Under the pieces are notes generated by a model. It had not been told where the DNA came from. It saw only the letters and a program-made list of their open reading frames with translations, and did no database searches. This document shows, one piece after another, positions 17,887 through 26,442 of a stretch of 64,000 nucleotides of DNA (position 1 is its first letter; each line of letters begins with the position of its first letter). The position numbers and the translations under genes are program-made. Source of the DNA: Gemmatimonadetes bacterium SCN 70-22 (GTDB taxonomy: Bacteria; Gemmatimonadota; Gemmatimonadetes; Gemmatimonadales; Gemmatimonadaceae); the NCBI GenBank assembly GCA_001724275.1, contig MEDZ01000006.1, forward strand, positions 62,001 to 126,000. Reading direction: 5' to 3'.

Positions 17887-20103
17887 ATGTGGATGCTGCC
17901 CTCCGTGCGCGCGCTCGCGTCGCTCGGCGTCGCTGCCCTGTTCGCCGCAGCGTGCCGCCCCTCGTCAGGCAGTGCTGGCGCCGATGCCGACGCGCGGTTC
18001 GTCGGGTCCGCCCGCTGCGCGCCGTGCCACGCATCGCAGTACGCCGCCTGGCGCTCGTCGCAACACGCCGTGGCCATGCAGCCGGCCACCGACAGCAGCG
18101 TCCTCGGGGACTTTTCCGGTGCGACGTACGTCGAGGACGGGCACGTCTCGCGCTTCTTCAGGCGCAACGGGCGATTCGTCGTCAATACCACGGGCGCCGA
18201 CGGCCGGCTGCACGACTACGAGGTGCGGTACACGTTCGGCGTCTACCCGCTGCAGCAGTACCTCGTCGCCTTCCCTGGGGGGCGGCTGCAGCCACTCACG
18301 CTGTCGTGGGACGCGCGCCCCGCGGCCCAGGGCGGGCAGCGCTGGCTCGCCCTCGACGTCGTGGCTCCGCTCGGCCCAGACGACGACATGCACTGGAGCG
18401 GGCGTGGGATGAACTGGAACTACATGTGCGCCGACTGCCACGCCACGGCGGTGCGCAAGCACTACGTGGAGCGCGCCGACAGTTTCGACACGCGGTACTC
18501 GGAGCTCGGCGTGGGATGCGAGGGGTGCCATGGCCCCGGGGAGGGTCACGCCGCGTGGGGACGCCTCCCGGCGTGGCTGCGGCGCACGGTCTGGCGCGAG
18601 GCCAGGCTGCCCGCGCGTCTCGACGAACGGCGGGGCGCCACCTGGAGCATCGACTCCACCAGCGGCAACGCGCGGCGGAGCGTGCCGCTCCGCACCGATC
18701 GCGAGCTCCAGGTGTGCGCGCAGTGCCACGCGCGGCGCGTGCACGTCGCCGAAGGATACACGGCGGGCGCGCCCTTCATGGACTACTACGACCCGCTGGT
18801 GATCGTCCCCGGGCTGTACCATGCCGATGGGCAACAGGAAGACGAGGTCTACAACCATGTGTCGTTCCTCGAGAGCCGCATGCACGCCTTTGGCGTGACG
18901 TGCGCTGACTGCCACGATCCGCACACGCAGAAGCTGCGGCGGCCGGGGAACGAGGTGTGCGGGCAGTGCCATTCTCTCGCGCGCTTCGGCTCGGGCGCCC
19001 ATCACGGTCACGCGCGCTCCAGCGCGGGCGACGCGTGCGCCTCATGCCACATGCCGGTGACGAACTATCTCGAGATCGACGGCCGTCACGACCACAGCAT
19101 CCGCGTCCCGCGCCCGGACCGGAGCGTCACGCTCGGAGTCCCCAACGCCTGCAACGCCTGTCACGCCGATCGGAGCGCGGCGTGGGCGGCGGGTTGGGTG
19201 CGGAGCATGGGAGGGCGTGATCCCGGCGGCTTCCAGCGCTTCGCGGAATCGTTCGCGCTCGACGATCGCGGGGGGGCGGGGGCGATGGACTCGCTCGTCA
19301 CCATTGCCCGCGACCGTACGCAGCCTGCGGTCGTCAGGGCGTCGGCGCTCGCACGGCTGGCGCGCCATGGAGCGGCTTTCGCCGGCGGTGTGGCCGATGC
19401 ACCCCCGACCGGCGCCAGCGAGGGCGGCGTGCCGGCCCCTCATGCGGTGCGCGACACCGCCTCCCCCGCGAGCCGGCTGCTCGCCGCCGCCGCCGACGGG
19501 GCCGGCGATACGGATCCGCTCGTTAGGCGATGGGCGCTGGCGGCGCTCGAGGGAGTGCCGCCGGCGGCGCGTATCGCGGTCGCCGCCCCCCTCCTCTCGG
19601 ACCCCCTGCGCGCGGTGCGCCTGGCCGCCACCTGGTCGCTGGCGCCGGTGGCCGATTCGCTCGCGCGCCCGGAGTGGCGCAGTGCCTTCACGCGCGCCAG
19701 CGAGGAGTTCATCGCCAGCCAGCGCTACAACGCCGACCGCGCCGAGCACCGGGTCACCCTCGGCGCCTTCTTCCTCACGCGCCGTGACACCGCCGGCGCC
19801 GTGCGCGAGTTCCGCGCCGCCGCGCAGCAATGGCCGCGCAACATCCCGGCCATCGTCAACCTCGCCGGGGTCTTCTCCCTGCAGGGGCGCGAGGGCGACG
19901 GAGAACGCCTCATCCGGGACGCGATCGCGCGCATGCCGAACGAGGCGGAGCTCCATTTCGAGTTGGGGCGGTCTCTCGCCCGGCAGCGGAAGCTTCCGGA
20001 GGCCATTGCGGCGCTGCAGCGGGCCGTGCAGCTCGCCCCGGGCGACGCTCGTTATGCGCGCACCCTCGAGGCGCTCCGTGCCGGCAGGGGTGCCACGCGC
20101 TGA
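17887..20103 (+). CDS. Octaheme c-type cytochrome lipoprotein with HEAT and TPR tail
   Basis: A 738-aa exported redox protein. The type II signal ends at Cys23 (LFAAACRP). Eight CxxCH haem-binding motifs follow between about residues 44 and 426: CAPCH, CADCH, CEGCH, CAQCH, CADCH, CGQCH, CASCH and CNACH. The spacing resembles the cytochrome c554/NrfA-related multihaem superfamily. Residues of about 450-600 look like HEAT-type helical repeats (VVRASALARLARHG, DPLVRRWALAALEG, DPLRAVRLAATWSLAPVAD). Residues of about 610-738 carry TPRs. The haem part may pass electrons at the outer surface while the helical tail binds partners (inference). GGGAGGGAG upstream supports the ATG. No maturation genes are adjacent. 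The downstream convergent gene is only 10 nt away. Confidence 0.9.
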   Translation: MWMLPSVRALASLGVAALFAAACRPSSGSAGADADARFVGSARCAPCHASQYAAWRSSQHAVAMQPATDSSVLGDFSGATYVEDGHVSRFFRRNGRFVVNTTGADGRLHDYEVRYTFGVYPLQQYLVAFPGGRLQPLTLSWDARPAAQGGQRWLALDVVAPLGPDDDMHWSGRGMNWNYMCADCHATAVRKHYVERADSFDTRYSELGVGCEGCHGPGEGHAAWGRLPAWLRRTVWREARLPARLDERRGATWSIDSTSGNARRSVPLRTDRELQVCAQCHARRVHVAEGYTAGAPFMDYYDPLVIVPGLYHADGQQEDEVYNHVSFLESRMHAFGVTCADCHDPHTQKLRRPGNEVCGQCHSLARFGSGAHHGHARSSAGDACASCHMPVTNYLEIDGRHDHSIRVPRPDRSVTLGVPNACNACHADRSAAWAAGWVRSMGGRDPGGFQRFAESFALDDRGGAGAMDSLVTIARDRTQPAVVRASALARLARHGAAFAGGVADAPPTGASEGGVPAPHAVRDTASPASRLLAAAADGAGDTDPLVRRWALAALEGVPPAARIAVAAPLLSDPLRAVRLAATWSLAPVADSLARPEWRSAFTRASEEFIASQRYNADRAEHRVTLGAFFLTRRDTAGAVREFRAAAQQWPRNIPAIVNLAGVFSLQGREGDGERLIRDAIARMPNEAELHFELGRSLARQRKLPEAIAALQRAVQLAPGDARYARTLEALRAGRGATR

Positions 20104-20113
20104 CGCCCCATGC

Positions 20114-21562
20114 TCACGGCCTGATCCAGGCCGGGTTGCGCCCCGCGGCCCGCTGCCGGATCACCCTCCCGTTCGGCCGCATCGTGAAGACGTGCTGCAC
20201 CTCGGCGACGTAGCCGGTGAAGGCGAGGTGCGCGCCGTCGGGCGACCAGACCGGATCGAGCTGGTGCCCGGGGATGGCGATGTACGTGGCCGCGCCGCCC
20301 GAGCGCGGGACGATGACGATGTCCTGGCCGGTCGGCCCGTTCAGCGACGAGAAGGCGATGTGCTGTCCATCGGGCGACCAGGTCGGGTGCAGCGAGTGCC
20401 GCATCTTATCATCGCTCACCCGCATGCGCGACGAGCCGTCGGCGTTCATCACGTAGATGTGCGACGTGCCGATCAGGCCGAACGACGAGAAGGCGATGCG
20501 GGAACCGTCCGGCGACCAGGCGGGCGCCTGCTCGTAGGAGTACGGCATGTCGGCCGTCAGGTTCACCACCGTGCTCCCGTCCACGTCCACGACGAAGATG
20601 TCATAGGGATCACCGACGGTTGCGGAGCCGACGAAGGCGAGCTTCGTCCCGTCGGGGCTCCACGCGGGATCGGTCTCGACGCCGGCCATCTTCGTGAGGT
20701 GGCGGATGTTCATTCCGTTGCGGTCGACGATGAAGAGGTCGTACAGCATTTCCCCGGTCGTCAGGTCGCGCTGCGTCACCGCGAAGGCGATGCGCCGGCC
20801 ATCGGGTGATGGCGTCGGGTGACGCGAGACGTTCCCCGCGTTGATGCGCGTCAGGGTGCCGTCGAGGGCGCGCACGAAGATCTCGTTCCCACTTTCCGAC
20901 ACGCGATCGAATACCAGCGCGCCCGTCGGGCGCGGATGCACCGTGGCCGTCAGCTGCGCGGACCTTCCCTCGCTCGACACCGTGATCACGGTCGATCCGG
21001 GAGCGAGCGCCCGAAGCTGTCCATTGCCCGCCACCTGCACCACCTCGGGGCGACTCGCTCCCCAGTACTGCTCCCGCCCAATCAGGAGTGACCCGTCGGC
21101 GGCCTCGGTGCGGGCGACGACCTGGTATTCCTCGCCCAACTCGAGATCCAGGCTCCCGTCGCTCAGGACGACACGGGCGACCGGCGGCACCGGCGGCTCC
21201 ACCGCCGCGACGACCAGTTGAACTTCGCCCGTCACCCCATCGCTGGTCGCAGCGATCGTCGCCTGGCCGGCGCCGACCCCGGTCGCCACCCCCGACTCGC
21301 TCACGGTCGCGATGTGGGGGGCGAGACTCTGCCAGGCGACGGGACGGTGCAGCTGGCGTCCCTGGGCGTCGCGCGGCGTCGCGGTCAGCTGCACCCCTTC
21401 GCCGACGCGAATGGACGGCATCGCCGGGGTGAGGACGACCGCATGGACCGGGGCTGGAACGGCCACGGGGGGGATGGGGGCCGAGTCGCCGCACGCGGCG
21501 GCGAGCACGGCGAAGGCGATTGCCAGCGCGACGGTGCGGTGGTTTGCTCGGTTCGATAACAT
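20114..21562 (-). CDS. Lipoprotein with Ig-like (Big_2) domains and TolB/WD40-like propeller
   Basis: A 482-aa protein. The signal and lipobox AIAFAVLAAACGD give an acylated Cys near residue 24. Two Big_2-like domains follow (IRVGEGVQLTATPRDAQG...WQSLAPHIATVSESGVATG; LDLELGEEYQVVARTE). The C-terminal half is a TolB-type beta-propeller with repeated PxWSPDGxxIAFxS blades (ETDPAWSPDGTKLAFVG, QAPAWSPDGSRIAFSS, HPTWSPDGQHIAFSS, DPVWSPDGAHLAFTG). AGAGGAG lies 7 nt before the ATG. It is divergent from the BTAD regulator at 21733, across a 170-bp region containing a direct repeat, so it may be that regulator's target (inference). Probably an extracytoplasmic binding or scaffold protein. Confidence 0.87.
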   Translation of the reverse strand: MLSNRANHRTVALAIAFAVLAAACGDSAPIPPVAVPAPVHAVVLTPAMPSIRVGEGVQLTATPRDAQGRQLHRPVAWQSLAPHIATVSESGVATGVGAGQATIAATSDGVTGEVQLVVAAVEPPVPPVARVVLSDGSLDLELGEEYQVVARTEAADGSLLIGREQYWGASRPEVVQVAGNGQLRALAPGSTVITVSSEGRSAQLTATVHPRPTGALVFDRVSESGNEIFVRALDGTLTRINAGNVSRHPTPSPDGRRIAFAVTQRDLTTGEMLYDLFIVDRNGMNIRHLTKMAGVETDPAWSPDGTKLAFVGSATVGDPYDIFVVDVDGSTVVNLTADMPYSYEQAPAWSPDGSRIAFSSFGLIGTSHIYVMNADGSSRMRVSDDKMRHSLHPTWSPDGQHIAFSSLNGPTGQDIVIVPRSGGAATYIAIPGHQLDPVWSPDGAHLAFTGYVAEVQHVFTMRPNGRVIRQRAAGRNPAWIRP

Positions 21563-21643
21563 ATGGATGCTCCTCTCGCTCGATTGCCGGTTCGTTCTGG
21601 GGCCTCACGGCGGCCTCCGTAACGGGTGTATTCTGGCGTGCAC

Positions 21644-21675
21644 GCGTTATCTCCCCCTGCTGGCAGGCGTTATCT
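21644..21675. promoter_or_regulatory. Direct repeat GCGTTATCT x2 in divergent promoter region, candidate operator
   Basis: GCGTTATCT occurs at 21644-21652 and 21667-21675, a start-to-start distance of 23 bp (about two helical turns). The site lies 58 bp before the BTAD regulator gene and about 80 bp from the divergent lipoprotein gene. SARP-type activators are known to bind heptamer direct repeats spaced by about 11 or 22 bp. The assignment is inference. Confidence 0.35.
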
Positions 21676-21732
21676 GGGGGGTCTCCGCCGACTTTTCTTC
21701 TCGATCCCGGCCATTTTCGGCGATTTCCGGCG

Positions 21733-24117
21733 ATGATTCGGTTCCAGACCCTCGGCGCAATCGAGCTCCGACGGGACGACACGGCGCTGGCGACGATCCT
21801 GGCGCAGCCCAAGCGCTTGGCCCTGCTGGCTTATCTGGCCTGTGCGCGGCCGGCGGGATTCCGGAGTCGCGACACGATTCTCGCCCTTTTCTGGCCCGAA
21901 TCGGACACCGAGCGCGCGCGAAACAGCCTCCGGCAGGCACTGCACCACCTCCGGCGGGGGATGGGAGAGGACGCCATCACGACGCGGGGCGAGCGCGAGG
22001 TGGGGATCGACCCGGCGATCGTGATATGCGACGCCTCCCGTTTCGACGCCGCGATCGATGGCGGGCAGCTCGAAGAGGCGCTGGCGCTGTACCAAGGGGA
22101 CTTCCTCGCGGGGCTGCATGTCCACGACGCCCCCGACGCCGAGCGGTGGCTGGACGATGAACGACTGCGACGACGGCGATTGGCGGTGGAGGGGGCGCGA
22201 CAGCTGGCCGAGGCGGCCGCATCCTCGGGCGACGCCGAAGGGGGCGTGCGCTGGGCCCGGCGGGCGCTGGCGATCGATCCGACGGACGAGGGGGCGGTGC
22301 GCCGCCTCGTGGAGTTGCTGGCGGATGCGGGTGACGTGACCGGCGCGCTGGATGTCTATGCCGACCACGTGAAGCGCCTGGCGGCGGACTTCGGCCTCAA
22401 GCCGTCGCTCGAGCTCACGCGCCTGGTACAGTCGATCGGCGAGCGCCCGGTCGCGACGACGGCCGAAATCGTCGCCCTTGCACCTGGCGGAAGCCGGGGC
22501 GCACCAGAGGGAGACCAGTCAGGAGCTGGTGGAGCGGTGACGGCGGCGCTGCCTGTGTCCGTCGCGCCCGTCGCGCCGGCCGCGCCTGCTGCGCCGGCCG
22601 CGGCGCGTGCCTTGCCTGCGGCGCCTCTCCATGGCGCTCCCGGGCGACGACGCTGGGCGCGCGCCGCCCTCGGACTCGCCGTGCTCGTCGTGGCCATCCT
22701 CGGCATCCGCTGGGCCATGCGGGATCGCGCCGAGCGAACCGGCACCACCCCGAGCATCGCCGTCCTCCCGTTCGTCAACATGAGCGGCGACTCGGGAAAC
22801 GAGTACCTGGCGGACGGGATGACCGAGGAGCTCCTCAACCGACTGGCGCAGGTGCCCGGGCTCCAGGTGGCGGCGCGGACGTCGGCCTTCGCCTTCAAGG
22901 GGCGCAACCTCCCCGTGGATTCAATCGGGCGCGCCCTGCGGGTGCGGCACGTGCTGGAGGGGAGCATCCGCCAGGCCGGCGACCGCTGGCGCATCACGGC
23001 CCAGCTGATCGATGCCGCAAGCGGGTATCACCTGTGGAGCGACAACTTCGAGGCCTCGATGGGCGACGTGGTCGCCGTGCAGGACAACATCGGTCGAGCG
23101 ATCGTCGCGCGCCTCCTGGTGCAGGTGGGAACGGGGACCGTGGCGGCCGAGCGAGAGCCTCGGGATGCGATGGCGCACGTTGCCGTCATGAAGGGGTGGC
23201 GCGCCTTCCGTGCGAACACGCCGGAGGGATACGCCGCGGCCATCGGGCACTTCCGCGAGGCCATCGCCCGTGATTCGTCATATGGGCATGCATTCGCCGG
23301 ACTGGCTACCGTCAGGCACTGGCAGGGGTACCTGCGGTGGGCGCCGACGGACAGCGCGTACGACGAGGCGCGCTCGCTCGCCGGACGTGCGCTCGCCCTC
23401 GACTCGAATCTCGTGGATGGCTGGCTGGTGCTCGGTCGCACCCAGGAAGTGCGCGGCGGCGATGACGCCGTCGCCGAGGGGCACTACCGGCGGGCGATGC
23501 GGGCCGCCCCAAGCGATCCACGCCCGTATTCGCGCCTCGCCCCGCTCGTCGCGCGGGCCGGCCGCCCCGACGACGCCGTCGCGCTCGCGCTGCGCGCCGT
23601 CGAGCTCGACCCGGCGTCGCCGGCCGTGTACTCGGACTTGGCCAACCTCTACTCGACACTGGACCGCCCGGCCGACGCGGAGCGCGCCATCCGCCAGGCG
23701 CTGGCGCTCGATCCCGGGCACCCGATCCTCCTCGGCAACCTGGCGTTGCAGCTGGTACGCCTCGGGCGCTTCGTGGCCGCCGAGTCGGCCATCGTCCGGT
23801 CACGCGCGCGCGCGCCCGACAACCCGGTGCAGCTGGGGCAGCACGCCTTCATCGCCGCGCGGCTCGGCCAGCGCGACCGGGCACGCGCCCTGGCCGACAG
23901 CGCCGCGCGCCTGGGGGTCTCGCGCGTGAGCCTGGCGACGACCTGGCTCGCCCTCGGCGACACCGCACGCACGTACGCGCTGCTGGAGCGGGCGCTGCGC
24001 GAGGGTGACGACGAGCTGCCCTTCGTCCTCGACAGCACGACCTTCGCCGCCATACGGCGCGAGCCGCGGTTCCAGCGCATCCTCGAAGCCGTTCGCACCG
24101 CGCGGGACTCGCGGTAG
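21733..24117 (+). CDS. BTAD/SARP-type regulator with membrane span, TolB-like (FlgO) domain and TPRs
   Basis: A 794-aa one-component regulator. Residues 1-95 form an OmpR/SARP-type winged helix (MIRFQTLGAIELRRDD... LALLAYLACARPAGFRSRDT... RNSLRQALHHLRR). Residues of about 100-250 are a bacterial transcriptional activator domain (ALALYQGDFLAGL, a conserved landmark). An Ala/Pro linker follows, then one transmembrane helix near residues 306-325. A TolB-like or FlgO-like domain comes next (SIAVLPFVNMSGDSGNEYLA, LNRLAQVPGLQVAARTSAF, VLEGSIRQAGDRWRI), and TPRs run from about 470 to the end. DNA binding would be cytoplasmic and the TolB/TPR part periplasmic, so it could signal directly across the membrane. 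The start is where the winged helix begins. Its target is plausibly the divergent lipoprotein. Confidence 0.88.
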   Translation: MIRFQTLGAIELRRDDTALATILAQPKRLALLAYLACARPAGFRSRDTILALFWPESDTERARNSLRQALHHLRRGMGEDAITTRGEREVGIDPAIVICDASRFDAAIDGGQLEEALALYQGDFLAGLHVHDAPDAERWLDDERLRRRRLAVEGARQLAEAAASSGDAEGGVRWARRALAIDPTDEGAVRRLVELLADAGDVTGALDVYADHVKRLAADFGLKPSLELTRLVQSIGERPVATTAEIVALAPGGSRGAPEGDQSGAGGAVTAALPVSVAPVAPAAPAAPAAARALPAAPLHGAPGRRRWARAALGLAVLVVAILGIRWAMRDRAERTGTTPSIAVLPFVNMSGDSGNEYLADGMTEELLNRLAQVPGLQVAARTSAFAFKGRNLPVDSIGRALRVRHVLEGSIRQAGDRWRITAQLIDAASGYHLWSDNFEASMGDVVAVQDNIGRAIVARLLVQVGTGTVAAEREPRDAMAHVAVMKGWRAFRANTPEGYAAAIGHFREAIARDSSYGHAFAGLATVRHWQGYLRWAPTDSAYDEARSLAGRALALDSNLVDGWLVLGRTQEVRGGDDAVAEGHYRRAMRAAPSDPRPYSRLAPLVARAGRPDDAVALALRAVELDPASPAVYSDLANLYSTLDRPADAERAIRQALALDPGHPILLGNLALQLVRLGRFVAAESAIVRSRARAPDNPVQLGQHAFIAARLGQRDRARALADSAARLGVSRVSLATTWLALGDTARTYALLERALREGDDELPFVLDSTTFAAIRREPRFQRILEAVRTARDSR

Positions 24118-24138
24118 CGCGAGCCGCCGCGTCCGCCG

Positions 24139-24187
24139 CGCCACGCAGCCGGCCCGCACCGCCGGTGCGGACGCCGGATGCGTGGCG
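24139..24187. terminator. Long hairpin between convergent genes, probable bidirectional terminator
   Basis: The outer stem CGCCACGCA (24139-24147) pairs perfectly with TGCGTGGCG (24179-24187). An inner stem CCGCACC pairs with GGTGCGG around a 3-nt loop, with CCGGC/GCCGG between them. It separates the stops of the BTAD regulator and the SCO gene. Confidence 0.6.
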
Positions 24188-24203
24188 CCGTGTCCCGGCT
24201 CGA

Positions 24204-24803
24204 TCAGGGCGACTCCGCCAGGAGCGTCTCGATTCCCGTTGCCACCTGGTCCACCGTCGCCTCGTACGGAAACTGGATGCGCACGCGCCCCCGCGCATCG
24301 AGCGCGTAGAGCGTGGTGGTGTGATTGACCGTGTACTTGATCGCCGACTCGGGCCGGGGAACGAACTCGTACGATGCGCCATAGAGCGCGACGACCCGAT
24401 CGATCTCCTCGCGCGTCCCGGTGAGGCCGAACGCGTCGAGGTCGAAGCTCTCGAGATCGGCCGCGAGCACCTCTGGGGTGTCACGCTCGGGGTCGACGGT
24501 GATGTACAGCGTCGTCACCCGGGCCCTGTCGTCCCCGAGCCGGCGCGTGACCGAGGCGAGCTTGGAGAGGGTCGTGGGGCAGACGTCGGGGCAGTAGGTA
24601 TAGCCGAAGAAGACCAGGACCACCTTCCCTCGCTGCGACGCGAGGGAGAACGGCGCACCGGTGTGATCGGTCAGGACGAAGTCGCCGCCGATGGACGTCA
24701 CGGGGGGGTGGTCGCGTGACGTCTTCCAGCGCGCCAGTCCGAGTGCGGCGACGGCGAACGCGAATGCGAGCGCGGCCGCCGTTCGGCGTGCGGTCGGCGT
24801 CAT
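24204..24803 (-). CDS. SCO1/SenC family copper chaperone
   Basis: A 199-aa periplasmic thioredoxin-fold protein, membrane-anchored by an N-terminal helix (AALAFAFAVAALGLA). The copper ligands are intact: Cys71 and Cys75 in the CPDVCP motif, and the distal His161 in YTVNHTTTLY. SCO proteins deliver copper to the CuA site of cytochrome c oxidase. It is the last gene of a minus-strand operon whose start overlaps the PCuAC gene stop (ATGA at 24800-24803), so the two are probably coupled. Length and motifs are fully normal. Confidence 0.93.
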   Translation of the reverse strand: MTPTARRTAAALAFAFAVAALGLARWKTSRDHPPVTSIGGDFVLTDHTGAPFSLASQRGKVVLVFFGYTYCPDVCPTTLSKLASVTRRLGDDRARVTTLYITVDPERDTPEVLAADLESFDLDAFGLTGTREEIDRVVALYGASYEFVPRPESAIKYTVNHTTTLYALDARGRVRIQFPYEATVDQVATGIETLLAESP

Positions 24804-25300
24804 CGCATCATCCCTTGCCGCTTGCGCACTTCGGCGGCGATGGGGAGGCGGGTCCCGTCGTCCAGGGTGAGGGTGACGGTGATGGTGTCGCCGGCCACCA
24901 GCGGCTGGCGCACGCCGAAGAGCATCAGGTGCAACCCGCCCGGGCGCAGCGCCACGGCGCCGCCGGCGGGGATGTCGATCGAAGGCACGGGCGACATCTG
25001 CATCATGCCGCCGCCGCGCTTCATCTCGTGCAGCTCGAGGGTGTCGGCCACCGCCGTGGCTCCGCCCACGACCGCGCGTGGGGCAGGGCCCCGGTTCTCG
25101 AGGATCGCGAACACCGCCGTGACCTTGCGCCCGGCGGGAGTCTCGAAGGTGAAGGCGTCGCGCGCGGTCACCGCGGTCACCGCGGTCACGGCGGGGGCCT
25201 GCGCGCCGAGCGGCAGCGCGGCGACGGCGAGGAGGAAGGCGATGGCCGCGAGTGGTGAAGCGCCCGCGCGGCGCGCGAGGTAGGTCGGGGGAAGGGTCAT
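24800..25300 (-). CDS. PCu(A)C copper chaperone
   Basis: A 166-aa exported protein with an N-terminal signal (LAAIAFLLAVAALPLGAQA). The Cu(I)-binding pattern is present: LHEM, then GGGMMQM, then GGLHLMLFG, matching the H-x-M ... M-x-M ... H-x-M ligand arrangement. The family hands copper to SCO or directly to CuA of cytochrome oxidase. A DNA repeat encodes VTAVTAVTA just after the signal. Its start overlaps the stop of the upstream fusion gene (ATGA, 25297-25300) and its stop overlaps the SCO start. This places all three in one transcript. Confidence 0.9.
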   Translation of the reverse strand: MTLPPTYLARRAGASPLAAIAFLLAVAALPLGAQAPAVTAVTAVTARDAFTFETPAGRKVTAVFAILENRGPAPRAVVGGATAVADTLELHEMKRGGGMMQMSPVPSIDIPAGGAVALRPGGLHLMLFGVRQPLVAGDTITVTLTLDDGTRLPIAAEVRKRQGMMR

Positions 25301-26340
25301 GGCAGTGGTGTCGAGTGTGGTGGGGACGCGCGCAGCGAGATGAGAAAGCCGGCCAGCGTGCGGCGCTCGTCGATGGTGAGGTGTGCGTACCGCGGCATCG
25401 CGCCGCCCCCGGGGATGCCGGTGGCGAGGGTCTGGGCGATGGCGGCGGTGTCGATTCCGTTGCGGAAGGCGCGCGCGTCGCGGAAGTCCCGCGGGCGCGG
25501 ATCGAGCGTGGCGGCGATGGGGCCGTCGCCGCGCCCGTCCGTGCCGTGGCAGCTGGCGCACCCGTTGGCGCGGTAGAGTGCGCGGCCGCCCGGCACGGCG
25601 GCGGCGTTGCGGCCCCCGGTGGCCGCGAGCGGTGAGGGGGCGCTGTCCAGCGCGGTGAAGGCGACCACGCGTGCGCGTACCGACAGCACGCGCCTATCCG
25701 TCAGATGCAACGCCAGGGCCACCGTCTCGCCCAGGACGAGCGGGCGTTGCAGCCGTGCGACGACGCCGTGCACGCCGCCCGGCGAGAAGGCGACGTCGCC
25801 CCCGGGCGCAATGGCGACCGAGGAGACGGGCGCCGTCATCGCCATCCAGCGCGATCCGTCTCCGCCCGTGGGGGACCGGTGCTGCCGCTGGGTCACGAGC
25901 GAGACCGCGCCCACGCCTGGGGCGGTGATGCCGCGCAGCGTGTCGGGGTAGCGGCCATGGTTGACCAGGGTCAGGTAGACTGCCGCTGGCGCCCCGCCCG
26001 TGGGTGGGACCATCACCGCTCCTTCGGCACGCACCTCCGGGGAGGTGAAGCCGCACGCCGCCAGCAGCAACACCAGCAGGAGCAACGCCGGCAACTGCGC
26101 CAGCGCCGACGGCAACGGTGCGGGCGGCATGGCGGGCGGCATTGCGGACGGCATTGCGGACGGCATTGCGGACGGCATTGCGGGCAACGCCGCGGGCAGC
26201 GCCGCCGGCGCCAACGTGAGCGATGCGACGACAGCGCCGCGCGACTGCGCGACGAGGCGCCTCCCGACTCGGGGCGCCGGCTGGGGCGTGCGAATCATGC
26301 GTGGCGATTGGTGTCGGAGCGACGTCCCCCGCGGGATCAT
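25297..26340 (-). CDS. PCu(A)C-like domain fused to a class I cytochrome c, lipoprotein
   Basis: Up to 347 aa. A hydrophobic stretch LLLLVLLLAACG supplies a lipobox. A PCuAC-like domain follows (AAVYLTLVNHG, TLRGITAPGVGAVSL, IAPGGDVAFSPGGVHGVVARL). The C-terminus is a mono-haem cytochrome c (YRANGCASCHGTDGRGDGPIA, with MPRYAHLT supplying the distal Met). The copper ligands look degraded compared with the downstream PCuAC: the HxM positions read VTQ and HGV. The domain may therefore be structural or bind metal differently. Joining a copper chaperone to a haem domain suggests redox-coupled copper handling (inference). The start is uncertain: ATG 26340 or 26298, or an internal ATG in a Met-Pro repeat. 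None has a clear ribosome site. Confidence 0.78.
   Translation of the reverse strand: MIPRGTSLRHQSPRMIRTPQPAPRVGRRLVAQSRGAVVASLTLAPAALPAALPAMPSAMPSAMPSAMPPAMPPAPLPSALAQLPALLLLVLLLAACGFTSPEVRAEGAVMVPPTGGAPAAVYLTLVNHGRYPDTLRGITAPGVGAVSLVTQRQHRSPTGGDGSRWMAMTAPVSSVAIAPGGDVAFSPGGVHGVVARLQRPLVLGETVALALHLTDRRVLSVRARVVAFTALDSAPSPLAATGGRNAAAVPGGRALYRANGCASCHGTDGRGDGPIAATLDPRPRDFRDARAFRNGIDTAAIAQTLATGIPGGGAMPRYAHLTIDERRTLAGFLISLRASPPHSTPLP
26126..26185 (-). repeat. Five 12-bp tandem units inside the PCuAC-cytochrome gene
   Basis: GGCATTGCGGAC and close variants are repeated in frame and encode an (A/S)MP(S/P) ladder before the lipobox. A change in copy number would lengthen or shorten the leader and add or remove potential ATG starts. 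Confidence 0.8.
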
Positions 26341-26442
26341 CGCATGGAACGATGGACGCCGTGGACCGGCGCCGCCGCAGGAGGTGGCGGCCGGTGGGGG
26401 ACGCGTGGGAGTGGGATCGCCGGCGCCGGGCGCCGGGGGCCT

